The notes: a model not told the origin generated them from the letters alone. DNA of 64,000 bases from Acinetobacter colistiniresistens (GCF_000413935.1 NZ_KE340383.1:186001-250000); one strand, 5' to 3'; numbered from the stretch's first letter, positions 43,687-52,653 are shown. Translations and numbers: made by a program.

Positions 43687-43717
43687 TAAAAAAACCAAGC
43701 TTTTTAAGCCTGGCTTT
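43687..43717 (-). terminator. Terminator of hns
   Basis: On the minus strand AAGCCAGGCTT pairs with AAGCTTGGTTT (two G-U pairs) and is followed by a T run. Confidence 0.6.
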
Positions 43718-43767
43718 TGATAAAGGATAAAGTCATCGTATGACAAAACGATGACTTTAAAACTTGC

Positions 43768-44094
43768 TTAGATTAAGAAATCTTCAAGTTTTGCACCTTT
43801 CTCTAATTCTGCAACCAACCAACGTGGTTGTTTACCACGGCCAGTCCAAGTCTCTTCAGCATTGCTCTTATTACGGTAACGTGGCTCTACTGCTTTACGC
43901 GTTGTTTTCTTACGCTTTTGCTCACCCACTTCCAATAATTCTTCAACGCTATAACCAATCGCATCTGCAATCGCGATAATTTGATTATATGCATCTTCAA
44001 TCGCTTGATCTTTTTTGCTTGCAATCAAAGCTTCTGCTTCTGCTTGTAAACGTTTTAAATCTTCTACAGATAAATCGCTAATATCTGGTTTCAT
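43768..44094 (-). CDS. hns: H-NS family histone-like protein
   Basis: ATG 44094 (108 residues) has GGAG about 9 bases upstream; an earlier in-frame ATG at 44130 is less likely. The N-terminal helices (LSVEDLKRLQAEAEALIAS) drive oligomerisation and the C-terminal AT-hook-like motif TWTGRGKQPRWL binds AT-rich minor grooves. It silences horizontally acquired AT-rich genes. The gene is preceded by about 390 bases of very AT-rich DNA, consistent with autoregulation. It is shorter than E. coli H-NS, as is typical for this genus. Confidence 0.93.
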   Translation of the reverse strand: MKPDISDLSVEDLKRLQAEAEALIASKKDQAIEDAYNQIIAIADAIGYSVEELLEVGEQKRKKTTRKAVEPRYRNKSNAEETWTGRGKQPRWLVAELEKGAKLEDFLI

Positions 44095-44483
44095 AAGAAC
44101 CACTCCAACTGAATAGGGGAAATATATCACTCAAAAAATAAAATGAATTTGAAATTCGATTCAATATTAATTTATAAATGATTAAATAATCAATATAAGA
44201 ATAACCCACTTAATCGTATATACCGTATAAAATGGCACTTTATTTACAATAAAGCAAAAAAAGTGGGGCTGCTATATAAAAACATATTTTATAAATTGAG
44301 ACAAAGAACACCAATCAACACGTTTTATATTAATTTAATCTTAATTTTATCTAAAAAATTATAATTTCATTAGTAAAAATTTTGGTGCAAATACCCAACC
44401 TTTTACAAATGAGCAATTTGAACCTTATTATATAAATTTTCTATATAATCAAACAAAAATAGACATAATCGTCTTTATAATAA
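44095..44483. other. Very AT-rich region upstream of hns
   Basis: No ORF or RNA gene was found in these 389 bases. A and T dominate, with many A/T tracts in near-helical phase, and a 13-base palindrome GAATTTGAAATTC occurs near 44143. Probably the hns promoter and an H-NS binding region. Confidence 0.55.
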
Positions 44484-44933
44484 TTAATGAGATATTAGAG
44501 AATGTCCTACACCTTGCTCTAATTCAATTATTTTTTGTCTAATCGCATCAGGAATATTCAATTTCATTGCTGTTACTTTATCTACACAAACCATAACAGC
44601 TTCACCCGTCGCCACCATTTGGTTTTGTGTTGCACTCCAGAGAACATAATGCATACGAAAAGCACTATTTCTGAGCTCTTCAATACGCGCACCAATATGT
44701 AGCACATCTGGGTAAAATACAGGTTTCAAATATTTACATTGACTTGATGCAACCACCGTCAATATCTCTTGATCAAAGATATTCAATGCCATTAAATAAC
44801 TAATTCGTGCGCTCTCCATATAACGATAATATTGCACATTATTTACATGGCCAAAAGCATCCATATCCCCCCAAGCCACTGTTTGCTTATAGACAACCGG
44901 ATAGACAGACAGTTCCTTCATATTTACACTCAT
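44484..44933 (-). CDS. Acyl-CoA thioesterase, 4HBT family
   Basis: The 149-residue hotdog-fold protein shows the 4-hydroxybenzoyl-CoA thioesterase signature YKQTVAWGDMDAFGHVNNVQYYRY, with the catalytic Asp in the GDMDAFGHVNN segment. It probably hydrolyses fatty acyl-CoA. Its ATG overlaps the stop codon of the upstream hemY-like gene (ATGA), so it is translationally coupled to the heme cluster, an unexpected pairing that could simply be read-through. MKELS at 44921 is an alternative start. Confidence 0.85.
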   Translation of the reverse strand: MSVNMKELSVYPVVYKQTVAWGDMDAFGHVNNVQYYRYMESARISYLMALNIFDQEILTVVASSQCKYLKPVFYPDVLHIGARIEELRNSAFRMHYVLWSATQNQMVATGEAVMVCVDKVTAMKLNIPDAIRQKIIELEQGVGHSLISH

Positions 44934-46129
44934 ATCTTAAAATTAAGAAAATTCACATCATTTTCAAATATTAAATTTAACTGCTTGATTAAGTCCTGAT
45001 TATCACCCAGCGTCGACTTAATTCTTAAATAGCTCATTAATATATTATCAGGATATAAGTTTAATAGTTGTTCCGCCTCTGTCTGACGCTGTGTCGCCAT
45101 ATAAATATGCCACTGTGCAAAGGTCAGCATTGGCACACTGGTATAGCGCTGCTCAAGCTGAATAATACGTTGTTCGACATAACTATAATCTGGAATCTGC
45201 TTTAACAATTGTTGCTGGAACCACAGATAAAACACTTCAGGGTCGAATTGATCTTGTAAGAGATGTAAGGCCAAATCCTCATGCTGCACACTCATCTCAG
45301 GCATTCGGGCCAGTAACTTAAGCCAAAGTACTTTACTGCTATATGGGCGAGTCTGAATCTCATCCTGTAAAACCAAATAACGTTGCTGCAATGCCGTGAG
45401 ATCATCTACTGCCGCCTGATCAAATCGAGTCAATAACTGCTGCAACCATAAATCACGATGCTCTGCATCGAGCAAGCCATATTGCGTCGTTTGCAGAAAT
45501 AGCCATGGTTCTTGTAAAGCAAGTTTGCCCCATAATGCAGTAATACGCTGCTGATACGCCGTTTCAATTTCTATTAACCATGGGGAGAGTTGGTGCTGTG
45601 CAAGAAACTCCAAATGGGTCAGTGCTTTTTCGGTTTCTTTCTGCTCAAGAAAAATATCAATACGTTGCAATTCAGCTAATTCAAACGCCATCGGCGCTGA
45701 TTTTTCCAAGTTCTGCAAGGCAGCTTCATAATCACCATTTTTATAATCAAATTGTGCATCAATAATATTGCTGAGTAATCCAGATTGAGTAAACACACGC
45801 TCAATAAAAACCTGCTGATCTTTGGCAGCTTCCAACAACCAGACGATGCCCAGCTGCTCATAAGGATGCAGGTCTTTAAAATGGAGAATGGTTTCTTTTT
45901 TCCGTTGCTCACGTGCCCAATATCGCTTACTCATCAGCGCTACGAGCTGTGCCAACAAACTCACGACAATCAATAAAGCAAGTAAGCCCAAGACATTACT
46001 TTGGAACTGCCATTCTCGCCAATAGATATAAACGTAGCCGCTCCCAAAGCCATAACTCAAGACTGAAAACAGCGCAAATAATACCAACCCAACAAGTAAA
46101 TAAATCAACAGTAAATGTTTCATAAGCAA
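44930..46129 (-). CDS. hemY: HemY-like protein
   Basis: The 399-residue inner-membrane protein has two N-terminal helices (LLLIYLLVGLVLFALFSVL; VLGLLALLIVVSLLAQLVALM) and a long helical, TPR-like region. It is the HemY of the hemCDXY operon in gammaproteobacteria, not the Bacillus protoporphyrinogen oxidase of the same name; its function in heme synthesis is not settled. Residue order and length match the Pseudomonas and Acinetobacter homologues. It starts right after the hemX-like gene (stop and start adjacent). Confidence 0.85.
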   Translation of the reverse strand: MLMKHLLLIYLLVGLVLFALFSVLSYGFGSGYVYIYWREWQFQSNVLGLLALLIVVSLLAQLVALMSKRYWAREQRKKETILHFKDLHPYEQLGIVWLLEAAKDQQVFIERVFTQSGLLSNIIDAQFDYKNGDYEAALQNLEKSAPMAFELAELQRIDIFLEQKETEKALTHLEFLAQHQLSPWLIEIETAYQQRITALWGKLALQEPWLFLQTTQYGLLDAEHRDLWLQQLLTRFDQAAVDDLTALQQRYLVLQDEIQTRPYSSKVLWLKLLARMPEMSVQHEDLALHLLQDQFDPEVFYLWFQQQLLKQIPDYSYVEQRIIQLEQRYTSVPMLTFAQWHIYMATQRQTEAEQLLNLYPDNILMSYLRIKSTLGDNQDLIKQLNLIFENDVNFLNFKI

Positions 46130-46957
46130 TTATCCCAACAAACCCAAGCTGGTTAATTTTGGTGTTGGTACAGCTTGCTGATTTAAGACTTTCTCTAAAC
46201 GTAGTTTCATTTGCTGGCTATTTTGATCAGGTAATTCAGCAAGTAACTGGATGACTTCTTGAACCGATTTCTGATATTCCGCAAATTGCCCTTGCTGTAA
46301 TGCTTGTGATGCGAGTAACAAACGCAACTGTGCCTCTTTTAAGATAATTTTACGACTCATTAAATCTGGGCTAGACCGTTGTACTTTTTCCAACTTAAAC
46401 CACTGCCACCATTCAGCTCCTGCACTCTTTTCAGGACGCACTTTCGGGTTTTGAATATCTTGCTGAATCTTTTGATCCAGTTGTTGCAATAAATGATCCA
46501 GTTGTTGCTGCTGTTGCGTCCGGCTTAACACAAATTGCTGAATCGCCTGTTTATCCTGCTCAATAGCCTTGATCAAACTGTCTTGCAAGGCAGGAGAAAC
46601 GGCATATTGCAATACATGCTGCTGGATCTGATTTAATTGCTCCAAGGCATAAATAACCTGTTGCTGATCCAAGGCAAATTGAACCAGCTGCATCTGTTGT
46701 TTAATTAGCAGAATAGGAGAAATTCCTTCAACGGCCATCGGCATGGAAGCCTTGTCGGCAGGTTCAACTACATGGTTATTTTGCAGTTGGCGTTGTAGTG
46801 CTACAAACTGATCATTTAATAAAGCATAGCGCTGTTCAGTTTGGGCCAATTGCTGTTGAAGCTGGGGAAGCGTTTGAGAATATTGTGCAACATCGTAACT
46901 GAGCTTAGCCAACCACAGTAAACTCAATCCTAATATTAGATAACCAATTTTTCTCAT
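46130..46957 (-). CDS. hemX: HemX-like protein
   Basis: The 275-residue protein has one N-terminal membrane helix (GYLILGLSLLWLAKLSYDVA), followed by a Gln-rich coiled coil (LPQLQQQLAQTEQRYALLNDQF) and a helical C-terminal domain. This is the HemX family sometimes annotated as uroporphyrin-III C-methyltransferase, but no SAM-binding motif is present, so that activity is unlikely. It overlaps hemD by four bases in the operon. Confidence 0.83.
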   Translation of the reverse strand: MRKIGYLILGLSLLWLAKLSYDVAQYSQTLPQLQQQLAQTEQRYALLNDQFVALQRQLQNNHVVEPADKASMPMAVEGISPILLIKQQMQLVQFALDQQQVIYALEQLNQIQQHVLQYAVSPALQDSLIKAIEQDKQAIQQFVLSRTQQQQQLDHLLQQLDQKIQQDIQNPKVRPEKSAGAEWWQWFKLEKVQRSSPDLMSRKIILKEAQLRLLLASQALQQGQFAEYQKSVQEVIQLLAELPDQNSQQMKLRLEKVLNQQAVPTPKLTSLGLLG

Positions 46958-47730
46958 ACATGTCCTTGCCAGTCACTCATGCGTTGAATGATCTCTGATG
47001 CGGATAAATTTTCAAGCTGAATAATGTTAAAGCTTGCTGTAGTCTGCGGTTGTGAGCGACGTACCAACTGAAACAAACGTGTTCCTAAAACCAAATAGAT
47101 CCACTGGGCAGTCAGTTGATACTGAGTGCATAATTGCTGCCAATAGTTCCAGCTGGCCTCACTACTGATCAGCACCACAACAGGTTGATTTAAAATTATT
47201 TTTTTTACAATTTCAGGAAATGTAGCAAAACTTTGCTTCGGACATTGCCGATGATAGAGTACAAAATTCAGGATCTCGACGCCTTGTTGCTGCAATTGCT
47301 GCATCATAAACTGTCGGCCGCCCAAGCCTCGCCAAAATGCGATTTTCTTTAGATCTGTTTGCTGCTTTAAAATTGGCAGTTGCAACATCCCCTCTGAAGT
47401 TTCTACCTCGGGCACAAAGCTCTGTATGTCAAATCGAGTCAATGCTTGTGCGGTCGCTTTCCCAACCGCAATCCATTGAATATGTTTAAGTTGATCCAGA
47501 ACTATACCCGCTTGCTGTAAATAGCGCATCCCAACATCAACAGCTGTCGGGCTCACCACAACAATCGCCTGAACCTGTCTCAGCTCCAGATAAAGTTGTT
47601 GTAAAACATTAGAAAAAGGTTCAGCCACCAATTCCAGTAAAGGTAAGGCTTCAACCTGATACCCCGCTTGATCCAGCGCCTGAGTTAAAGCAGATGCACG
47701 CTCATCAGGTCGTGTATTAATAAACAGCAT
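46954..47730 (-). CDS. hemD: Uroporphyrinogen-III synthase
   Basis: The 258-residue protein closes hydroxymethylbilane to uroporphyrinogen III with ring D inversion. Typical features are the N-terminal NTRPDERASALTQALDQAGY, the linker VVVSPTAVDVGMRYL and the second lobe QWIYLVLGTRLFQLVRRS. HemD is poorly conserved, but its position directly after hemC (overlapping by one base) makes the assignment firm. Confidence 0.92.
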   Translation of the reverse strand: MLFINTRPDERASALTQALDQAGYQVEALPLLELVAEPFSNVLQQLYLELRQVQAIVVVSPTAVDVGMRYLQQAGIVLDQLKHIQWIAVGKATAQALTRFDIQSFVPEVETSEGMLQLPILKQQTDLKKIAFWRGLGGRQFMMQQLQQQGVEILNFVLYHRQCPKQSFATFPEIVKKIILNQPVVVLISSEASWNYWQQLCTQYQLTAQWIYLVLGTRLFQLVRRSQPQTTASFNIIQLENLSASEIIQRMSDWQGHV

Positions 47731-48647
47731 TAATACAGCGCTTTGAGCAATTCCCCTGCACCCTGCGCCAATAAGCGTTGTGCAAGTTGCTCACCCAATT
47801 GCTCAGCATCTGCTGTTGTACCGACCAATTGTTCTTTCAGCAAAGTCTTACCATCAACACTGCCGACACGCCCTTCGATCTGCAACTGATCATTGGCCAA
47901 AGTCGCATAACCCGCAATCGGAACCTGGCAACCCCCTTCCAGATAGGCATTAAAGGCACGTTCTGCACGGACACAAATCGACGTTTCTTCATGCTGTAAG
48001 GGCTGGATCAATTTTAATAAGTCCACATCATCTGCACGGCACTCTAGGCCAAGTGCGCCTTGACCCACCGCAGGCAAGCTCAATACGGGCGCCAAACAAT
48101 GACGAATACGATCTGCCAAACCTAAACGTTTTAGGCCTGCGCTGGCTAAAATAATGGCATCATACAAACCATCATCCAGCTTGGATAAACGCGTCCCTAC
48201 ATTGCCGCGTAAATCGATAATCTCTAAATCTGGACGCTGCTGTAAAATCTGACATTTACGGCGCAGGCTTGAAGTGCCGACCTTAGCTCCTTGCGGCAGT
48301 TCATCAAAATGCTGATAGTGATTGGAAACAAACGCATCCAATGGATCTTCTCGTTCACAGATCACAGCCAACGTTAGCCCTTCTGGCAAGTGCATGGGTA
48401 CATCTTTCATCGAATGCACCGCCAAATCCGCACGACCGTCCAGCAACGCAGCTTCTAGTTCTTTAACAAACAATCCCTTACCACCAATTTTTGCCAATGG
48501 TGTATCCAGAATCTTGTCACCCTGTGTTACAAACTTAACCAACTCTACCGTTAACTCTGGATAAAGCGCATTTAAACGAGCGCGAATATGCTCAGCCTGC
48601 CACAATGCAAGCGGACTTTGACGGGTCGCAATTTTTAAGGTTTTCAT
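47730..48647 (-). CDS. hemC: Porphobilinogen deaminase
   Basis: ATG 48647 (305 residues) gives the normal MKTLKIATRQSPLALWQAEH start; an upstream in-frame extension is unlikely. The dipyrromethane-cofactor Cys lies in EGGCQVPIAGYA, and other conserved segments are VHSMKDVPM, LRGNVGTRL and VGQGALGLECR. It polymerises four porphobilinogen units to hydroxymethylbilane. It is the first gene of the hemCDXY operon, in the order seen in Pseudomonas next to the AlgR/AlgZ-type pair. Confidence 0.96.
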   Translation of the reverse strand: MKTLKIATRQSPLALWQAEHIRARLNALYPELTVELVKFVTQGDKILDTPLAKIGGKGLFVKELEAALLDGRADLAVHSMKDVPMHLPEGLTLAVICEREDPLDAFVSNHYQHFDELPQGAKVGTSSLRRKCQILQQRPDLEIIDLRGNVGTRLSKLDDGLYDAIILASAGLKRLGLADRIRHCLAPVLSLPAVGQGALGLECRADDVDLLKLIQPLQHEETSICVRAERAFNAYLEGGCQVPIAGYATLANDQLQIEGRVGSVDGKTLLKEQLVGTTADAEQLGEQLAQRLLAQGAGELLKALY

Positions 48648-48757
48648 AAATTCAAGTGAGGTCTGGATCAAAGCAATTGCTCCCAACTTAACTTGCTCGC
48701 CTAAAATTGCAAGTAAAAAATCATAATGTGCTCATTCATTCAACGGAATAACACGAT

Positions 48758-49498
48758 TTACAATTGGTGCATACATTCTCTTAAACTTGGCAAATGGCGA
48801 CGGCTGACCGACAAGCGCTCTTCCAGTTCACGTAACCGTACCTGATACTGTCCTGCTGCAACCAGCTCCAATCCTTCCAGATAATCAAGCGAGACCAACG
48901 CATTACGATGAATCCGAATAAAGCGATCTGCAAATTCATGCTCTAAATCTTTCAGTGTTTCATCAATCAATACACTGCCATTTTTATGACGCACAGTGAC
49001 ATATTTTTGATCTGCTAAAAAGTAATAGACATTTTCCAATGGAATCAGTTCTACTCCGCGATAAGTTTTCGCAGCAATTTGATGGCGTTGAGTCTTGGTA
49101 TCGTACATATCGTCTTGTTGTTGTAAACCAGTCATTTGTGCTTGTGTAAGTTGGGTTAAATGATTAAACACCTGCTGTAAGTCTTGTTGTGCAACAGGTT
49201 TGAGTAAATATCCTTGTGCTTGAAATTTAAATGCTTCCAATGCATGTTGATCATATGCCGTACAAAAAATAATGGCAGGACGAGGGTTCAGCTGACTGAG
49301 GTGTTCAGCGCATTCCAACCCATTCATTCCAGGCATTTGAATATCTAATAAAACGACATCAGGTGAATCATTTTCAATATGATTTAGCACATCCTGACCA
49401 TGATGCGCCGTCGCAATGACTTCATGTCCCATTTGAGTCACCAAACGTGACAACCGCTCTACTGCGAGAGGCTCATCATCAGCAATCAGAACTCTCAT
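48758..49498 (-). CDS. LytTR-type response regulator (AlgR-like)
   Basis: ATG 49498 (246 residues) has AAGGAG 7 bases upstream. The receiver domain has acidic residues DDEP, the phosphoacceptor Asp in VVLLDIQMPGM and the conserved Lys in LLKPVAQQ. The C-terminal LytTR DNA-binding domain (AKTYRGVELIPLENVYYF ... FIRIHRNALVSLDYLEGL) follows. Such proteins bind direct repeats and pair with a membrane histidine kinase, here the gene just upstream. Synteny with argH and hemC supports an AlgR-like role. Confidence 0.9.
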   Translation of the reverse strand: MRVLIADDEPLAVERLSRLVTQMGHEVIATAHHGQDVLNHIENDSPDVVLLDIQMPGMNGLECAEHLSQLNPRPAIIFCTAYDQHALEAFKFQAQGYLLKPVAQQDLQQVFNHLTQLTQAQMTGLQQQDDMYDTKTQRHQIAAKTYRGVELIPLENVYYFLADQKYVTVRHKNGSVLIDETLKDLEHEFADRFIRIHRNALVSLDYLEGLELVAAGQYQVRLRELEERLSVSRRHLPSLRECMHQL

Positions 49499-49555
49499 CC
49501 TCTTCTCCTTGTCACCGTTAACTTCATCCATCATTTTTATGGTTAACCGGACTTA

Positions 49556-50701
49556 TTATTTTACTTGATAGTGGTAATTCACCACCGTCGTATATAACGA
49601 CACTCCCCCGTAAATCTGAAACTTGACCGTTTGCCCATAATAGGCCTTCAAGCGCTGCTCCACATTCTCGATCGCAATACCATTTCCTTTTCTCGATTTT
49701 ATTGTATCGTGAGAATAAGGGTTAGTAATGACTATACTGACTTGATTTTGCAATATTTCAACCAATACACTAATGGTTGAAGGCTGCAAAACTTTTTCCA
49801 CTCCATGAAAAATACTATTCTCAAGCAAAGGTTGCAACGTTAATAGTGGGATCGTCACCCGTTTTAATTCGATGGGAGTCGCCTGTATGTTCCATTCTAC
49901 ATTTAAACGCGCGCCTAAACGCATTTTTTCTATACTTAAATATTGCTGACACAAGTCAATTTCCTCTGCCAGACTCACCAGTTTCAGTTCCTGAAAACTG
50001 GCTCTAAACAGTCGGGACAAGTTGATCAGCATATTTTCGGCTTTATCAGGGTCAATCGTGATTAAACTCACCACACTATTTAAACTATTAAACAAAAAAT
50101 GTGGATGAATGCGCGCCTGCATCGCCTGAATCCGGGCATTCAACTCACTATATTGCTGATTCATCCACTGCTCGCGCATATACAGATAACGCAGACAGAA
50201 AGCACCCAATAACACCCCATAACCTAAATGCAAGCTGGTGCCCTGAAATAAAATCTCTTGAGAAAATGAATTTGACCGTGTCGCCCAATACTGGATGAGA
50301 TTGACCGCACACGTTGTCACGACAACAATCAGTTGCAGCAGAATAAAGCCAAGGCTTAGTGCAACTTTTTGACTAAACTTGGCAAAGAAGCCCTGAAAAT
50401 AATCCACCAATGCCGAAAAAGACAAAATCACCCAGTTAATAAAAAACATATATTGCAAGACACGAACACCCTCCAAAGCCTGCCACGACCTTGCTTCCGC
50501 CAATGCCAACACCATCGCCAGAACATTGCTGGCAACAATTAATTCTAATAAGTGTTGCCATTGCCCAATTTTCGTAAAAAAATAGGAGCTTGATGGATTT
50601 CCCCCCTGACGAGTTTGCGATAACTTCTTATGTCGAGTTTCGGCAACTACGTTTGGATTTGCTATACTCTTTTTTATTTTGCTGAGCCGCCATGACCACA
50701 T
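49556..50701 (-). CDS. Membrane sensor histidine kinase, LytS/AlgZ-like
   Basis: The start is uncertain. The frame is open to 50773, but ATG 50701 (381 residues), overlapping the divergent argH start by 10 bases, with GAGAAG adjacent, is the most likely; a strong AGGGGGG around 50605 has no start codon after it. Membrane helices are near residues 60-180. The H-box is IHPHFLFNSLNSVVSLI and the ATPase domain has TLQPLLENSIFHGVE and GNGIAIENVEQRL, as in the His_kinase/LytS family. It probably phosphorylates the LytTR regulator downstream (57-base gap). Confidence 0.85.
   Translation of the reverse strand: MWSWRLSKIKKSIANPNVVAETRHKKLSQTRQGGNPSSSYFFTKIGQWQHLLELIVASNVLAMVLALAEARSWQALEGVRVLQYMFFINWVILSFSALVDYFQGFFAKFSQKVALSLGFILLQLIVVVTTCAVNLIQYWATRSNSFSQEILFQGTSLHLGYGVLLGAFCLRYLYMREQWMNQQYSELNARIQAMQARIHPHFLFNSLNSVVSLITIDPDKAENMLINLSRLFRASFQELKLVSLAEEIDLCQQYLSIEKMRLGARLNVEWNIQATPIELKRVTIPLLTLQPLLENSIFHGVEKVLQPSTISVLVEILQNQVSIVITNPYSHDTIKSRKGNGIAIENVEQRLKAYYGQTVKFQIYGGVSLYTTVVNYHYQVK
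50663..50668 (+). promoter_or_regulatory. Probable -10 element of argH
   Basis: TATACT lies 24 bases before the argH start; no good -35 element is at the proper distance, so it may be activator-dependent. It is inside the 5' end of the kinase gene on the other strand, so the two transcripts overlap. Confidence 0.35.
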
Positions 50702-52125
50702 CTTCTCAATCCTCTTCTTCAGCCAGCCCAAATCAAACCTCTGGAATGTGGGGCGGTCGCTTCTCTGAAGCAACTGATGCTTTTGTTGCAGAATTTACCG
50801 CATCTGTGCAATTTGACCAACGTTTTTATAAACAAGATATTGCAGGGTCAATTGCGCATGCCACCATGCTTGCCAAAGTGGGTGTCCTGACTGAAGCTGA
50901 ACGTGATGACATTATCCAAGGTTTAAGCACGATTGAAGCAGAAATTGAAGCAGGCAACTTTGAGTGGCGCATTGATTTAGAAGATGTACATATGAATATT
51001 GAGTCACGTTTGACTCAACGGATCGGCATTACAGGTAAAAAATTACATACGGGCCGTAGCCGTAATGACCAAGTTGCCACTGATATCCGTTTATATTTGC
51101 GTGATGAGATTGATGACATCCTTGGGTTATTACTGCGCTTACAAAAAGGTTTACTCGGCTTAGCAAGCAACAATACCAACACCATTATGCCCGGCTTTAC
51201 GCATTTGCAAACCGCCCAACCCGTGACCTTTGGTCATCACTTATTGGCATGGTTTGAAATGTTAGTGCGCGACACTGAGCGTTTGCAAGATTGCCGTAAA
51301 CGTGTCAATCGCATGCCACTTGGTTCAGCAGCGCTGGCAGGCACAACCTACCCGATTGATCGCGCCTATACTGCAGAATTACTCGGTTTTGAAGCCGTTT
51401 CAGAAAACTCGCTGGATGCGGTTTCAGATCGTGACTTTGCCATTGAATTTAACGCAGCCGCGTCTTTGATCATGATGCATTTATCACGCATGTCAGAAGA
51501 ACTGATTTTATGGACTTCAGCTCAATTCAAGTTTGTAAACATTCCTGATCGCTTCTGCACTGGCTCATCGATCATGCCACAGAAGAAAAATCCAGATGTT
51601 CCAGAACTGGTTCGTGGTAAGTCAGGCCGTGTATTTGGTGACTTAATTAGCCTATTGACCCTCATGAAAGGTCAACCATTGGCATACAATAAAGACAATC
51701 AGGAAGACAAAGAACCTTTGTTTGATGCGATTGATACCGTTCGTGGCTCATTGATGGCCTTTGCAGACATGGTGCCTGCTTTGGTTCCAAATATCGAAAT
51801 CATGCGTGAAGCCGCATTGCGTGGCTTCTCAACCGCAACTGATCTTGCCGACTACCTTGTGAAAAAAGGTGTGGCATTCCGTGATGCGCATGAAATTGTC
51901 GGTAAAGCAGTGGCTTTAGGCGTGGCAGAAGAAAAAGATCTATCTGAACTCACCCTCGAACAACTCCAACAATTCTCTGATTTAATTACAGCAGATGTTT
52001 TTGATAAAGCGCTCACGCTAGAAGCTTCTGTCAACGCCCGTGATCACATTGGTGGCACCTCACCAAAACAAGTCGAAGCTGCGATTGCCCGTGCGCATAC
52101 TCGCCTAGAACAGTTATACGTTTAA
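50692..52125 (+). CDS. argH: Argininosuccinate lyase
   Basis: The 477-residue enzyme cleaves argininosuccinate to arginine and fumarate. The signature GSSIMPQKKNPDVPELVRGK contains the catalytic Ser and its flexible loop; DVHMNIESRL and HTGRSRNDQVATD are the other conserved blocks. The first 18 residues are Ser/Gln-rich and not conserved, so ATG 50746 (MWGGRFSE) is a possible shorter start, but length and the ATG at 50692 favour the long form. It diverges from the histidine kinase gene and is followed by yggX. Confidence 0.95.
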   Translation: MTTSSQSSSSASPNQTSGMWGGRFSEATDAFVAEFTASVQFDQRFYKQDIAGSIAHATMLAKVGVLTEAERDDIIQGLSTIEAEIEAGNFEWRIDLEDVHMNIESRLTQRIGITGKKLHTGRSRNDQVATDIRLYLRDEIDDILGLLLRLQKGLLGLASNNTNTIMPGFTHLQTAQPVTFGHHLLAWFEMLVRDTERLQDCRKRVNRMPLGSAALAGTTYPIDRAYTAELLGFEAVSENSLDAVSDRDFAIEFNAAASLIMMHLSRMSEELILWTSAQFKFVNIPDRFCTGSSIMPQKKNPDVPELVRGKSGRVFGDLISLLTLMKGQPLAYNKDNQEDKEPLFDAIDTVRGSLMAFADMVPALVPNIEIMREAALRGFSTATDLADYLVKKGVAFRDAHEIVGKAVALGVAEEKDLSELTLEQLQQFSDLITADVFDKALTLEASVNARDHIGGTSPKQVEAAIARAHTRLEQLYV

Positions 52126-52134
52126 GGATCTACA

Positions 52135-52407
52135 ATGACTAGACAAGTATTTTGCCGTAAATACAAACAAGAACTTGAAGGTTTAGACTTTGCCCCGTTC
52201 CCGGGAGCCAAGGGCCAAGAGTTCTTTGAAACGGTTTCGAAACAGGCATGGCAGGAATGGTTAAAACACCAAACTACGCTAATTAATGAAAAACGCTTAA
52301 ACGTGTTTGAACCGGATGCGAAAAAGTTTCTTGAAGAACAGCGTGAGAAGTTTTTCAACAACGATGAAAGCGTAGAAAAAGCGGAAGGCTGGACTGAAGA
52401 GAAATAA
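52135..52407 (+). CDS. yggX: Probable Fe(2+)-trafficking / oxidative damage protection protein
   Basis: The 90-residue protein starts RQVFCRKYKQELEGLDFAPFPG, with the conserved Cys6, and contains QAWQEWLKHQTTLINEKRL, the YggX signature. It helps protect iron-sulfur clusters and labile iron under oxidative stress, mainly known from Salmonella and E. coli. It follows argH with a 9-base gap, so it is probably co-transcribed. Confidence 0.93.
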   Translation: MTRQVFCRKYKQELEGLDFAPFPGAKGQEFFETVSKQAWQEWLKHQTTLINEKRLNVFEPDAKKFLEEQREKFFNNDESVEKAEGWTEEK

Positions 52408-52430
52408 GCAGTCCCATCTAAGCTTACGAT

Positions 52431-52461
52431 AAAAAAGAGAGCTGTTTTCAGCTCTCTTTTT
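52431..52461 (+). terminator. Terminator of argH-yggX
   Basis: AGAGAGCTG pairs with CAGCTCTCT around TTTT, with A6 before and T5 after. Confidence 0.88.
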
Positions 52462-52514
52462 ACGTGATATTTACATAAGTAATAAAGCCTTACAGAGTAT
52501 ACACAGTTGTCTAC

Positions 52515-52543
52515 ATGACACATCCATCAGCTCGACCTATAGT
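52515..52543 (+). promoter_or_regulatory. Candidate promoter of an intergenic small RNA
   Basis: ATGACA (52515-52520) and TATAGT (52538-52543) are separated by exactly 17 bases, close to sigma70 consensus, with no start codon downstream but a terminator 90 bases further on. Confidence 0.5.
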
Positions 52544-52549
52544 TGTATC

Positions 52550-52635
52550 CAGAAGGACAAAGAGATACGTTGATATCTCACGTAACGCATGATATTTCTC
52601 TCCCAGACTTTCCCCCGAAGTCTGGGATTTTTTTA
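52550..52635 (+). ncRNA. Candidate intergenic small RNA (about 85 nt)
   Basis: The predicted transcript begins about 7 bases after TATAGT. It can form a 6-bp hairpin GAGATA-CGTTGA-TATCTC (52562-52579) and ends in a strong terminator: CCCAGACTT (52602-52610), loop TCCCCCG, AAGTCTGGG (52618-52626), then T7. There is no ORF. The C-rich terminal loop could pair with G-rich ribosome sites. Confirmation needs expression data. Confidence 0.5.
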
Positions 52636-52653
52636 TTTGTATGGTCTATAAAT

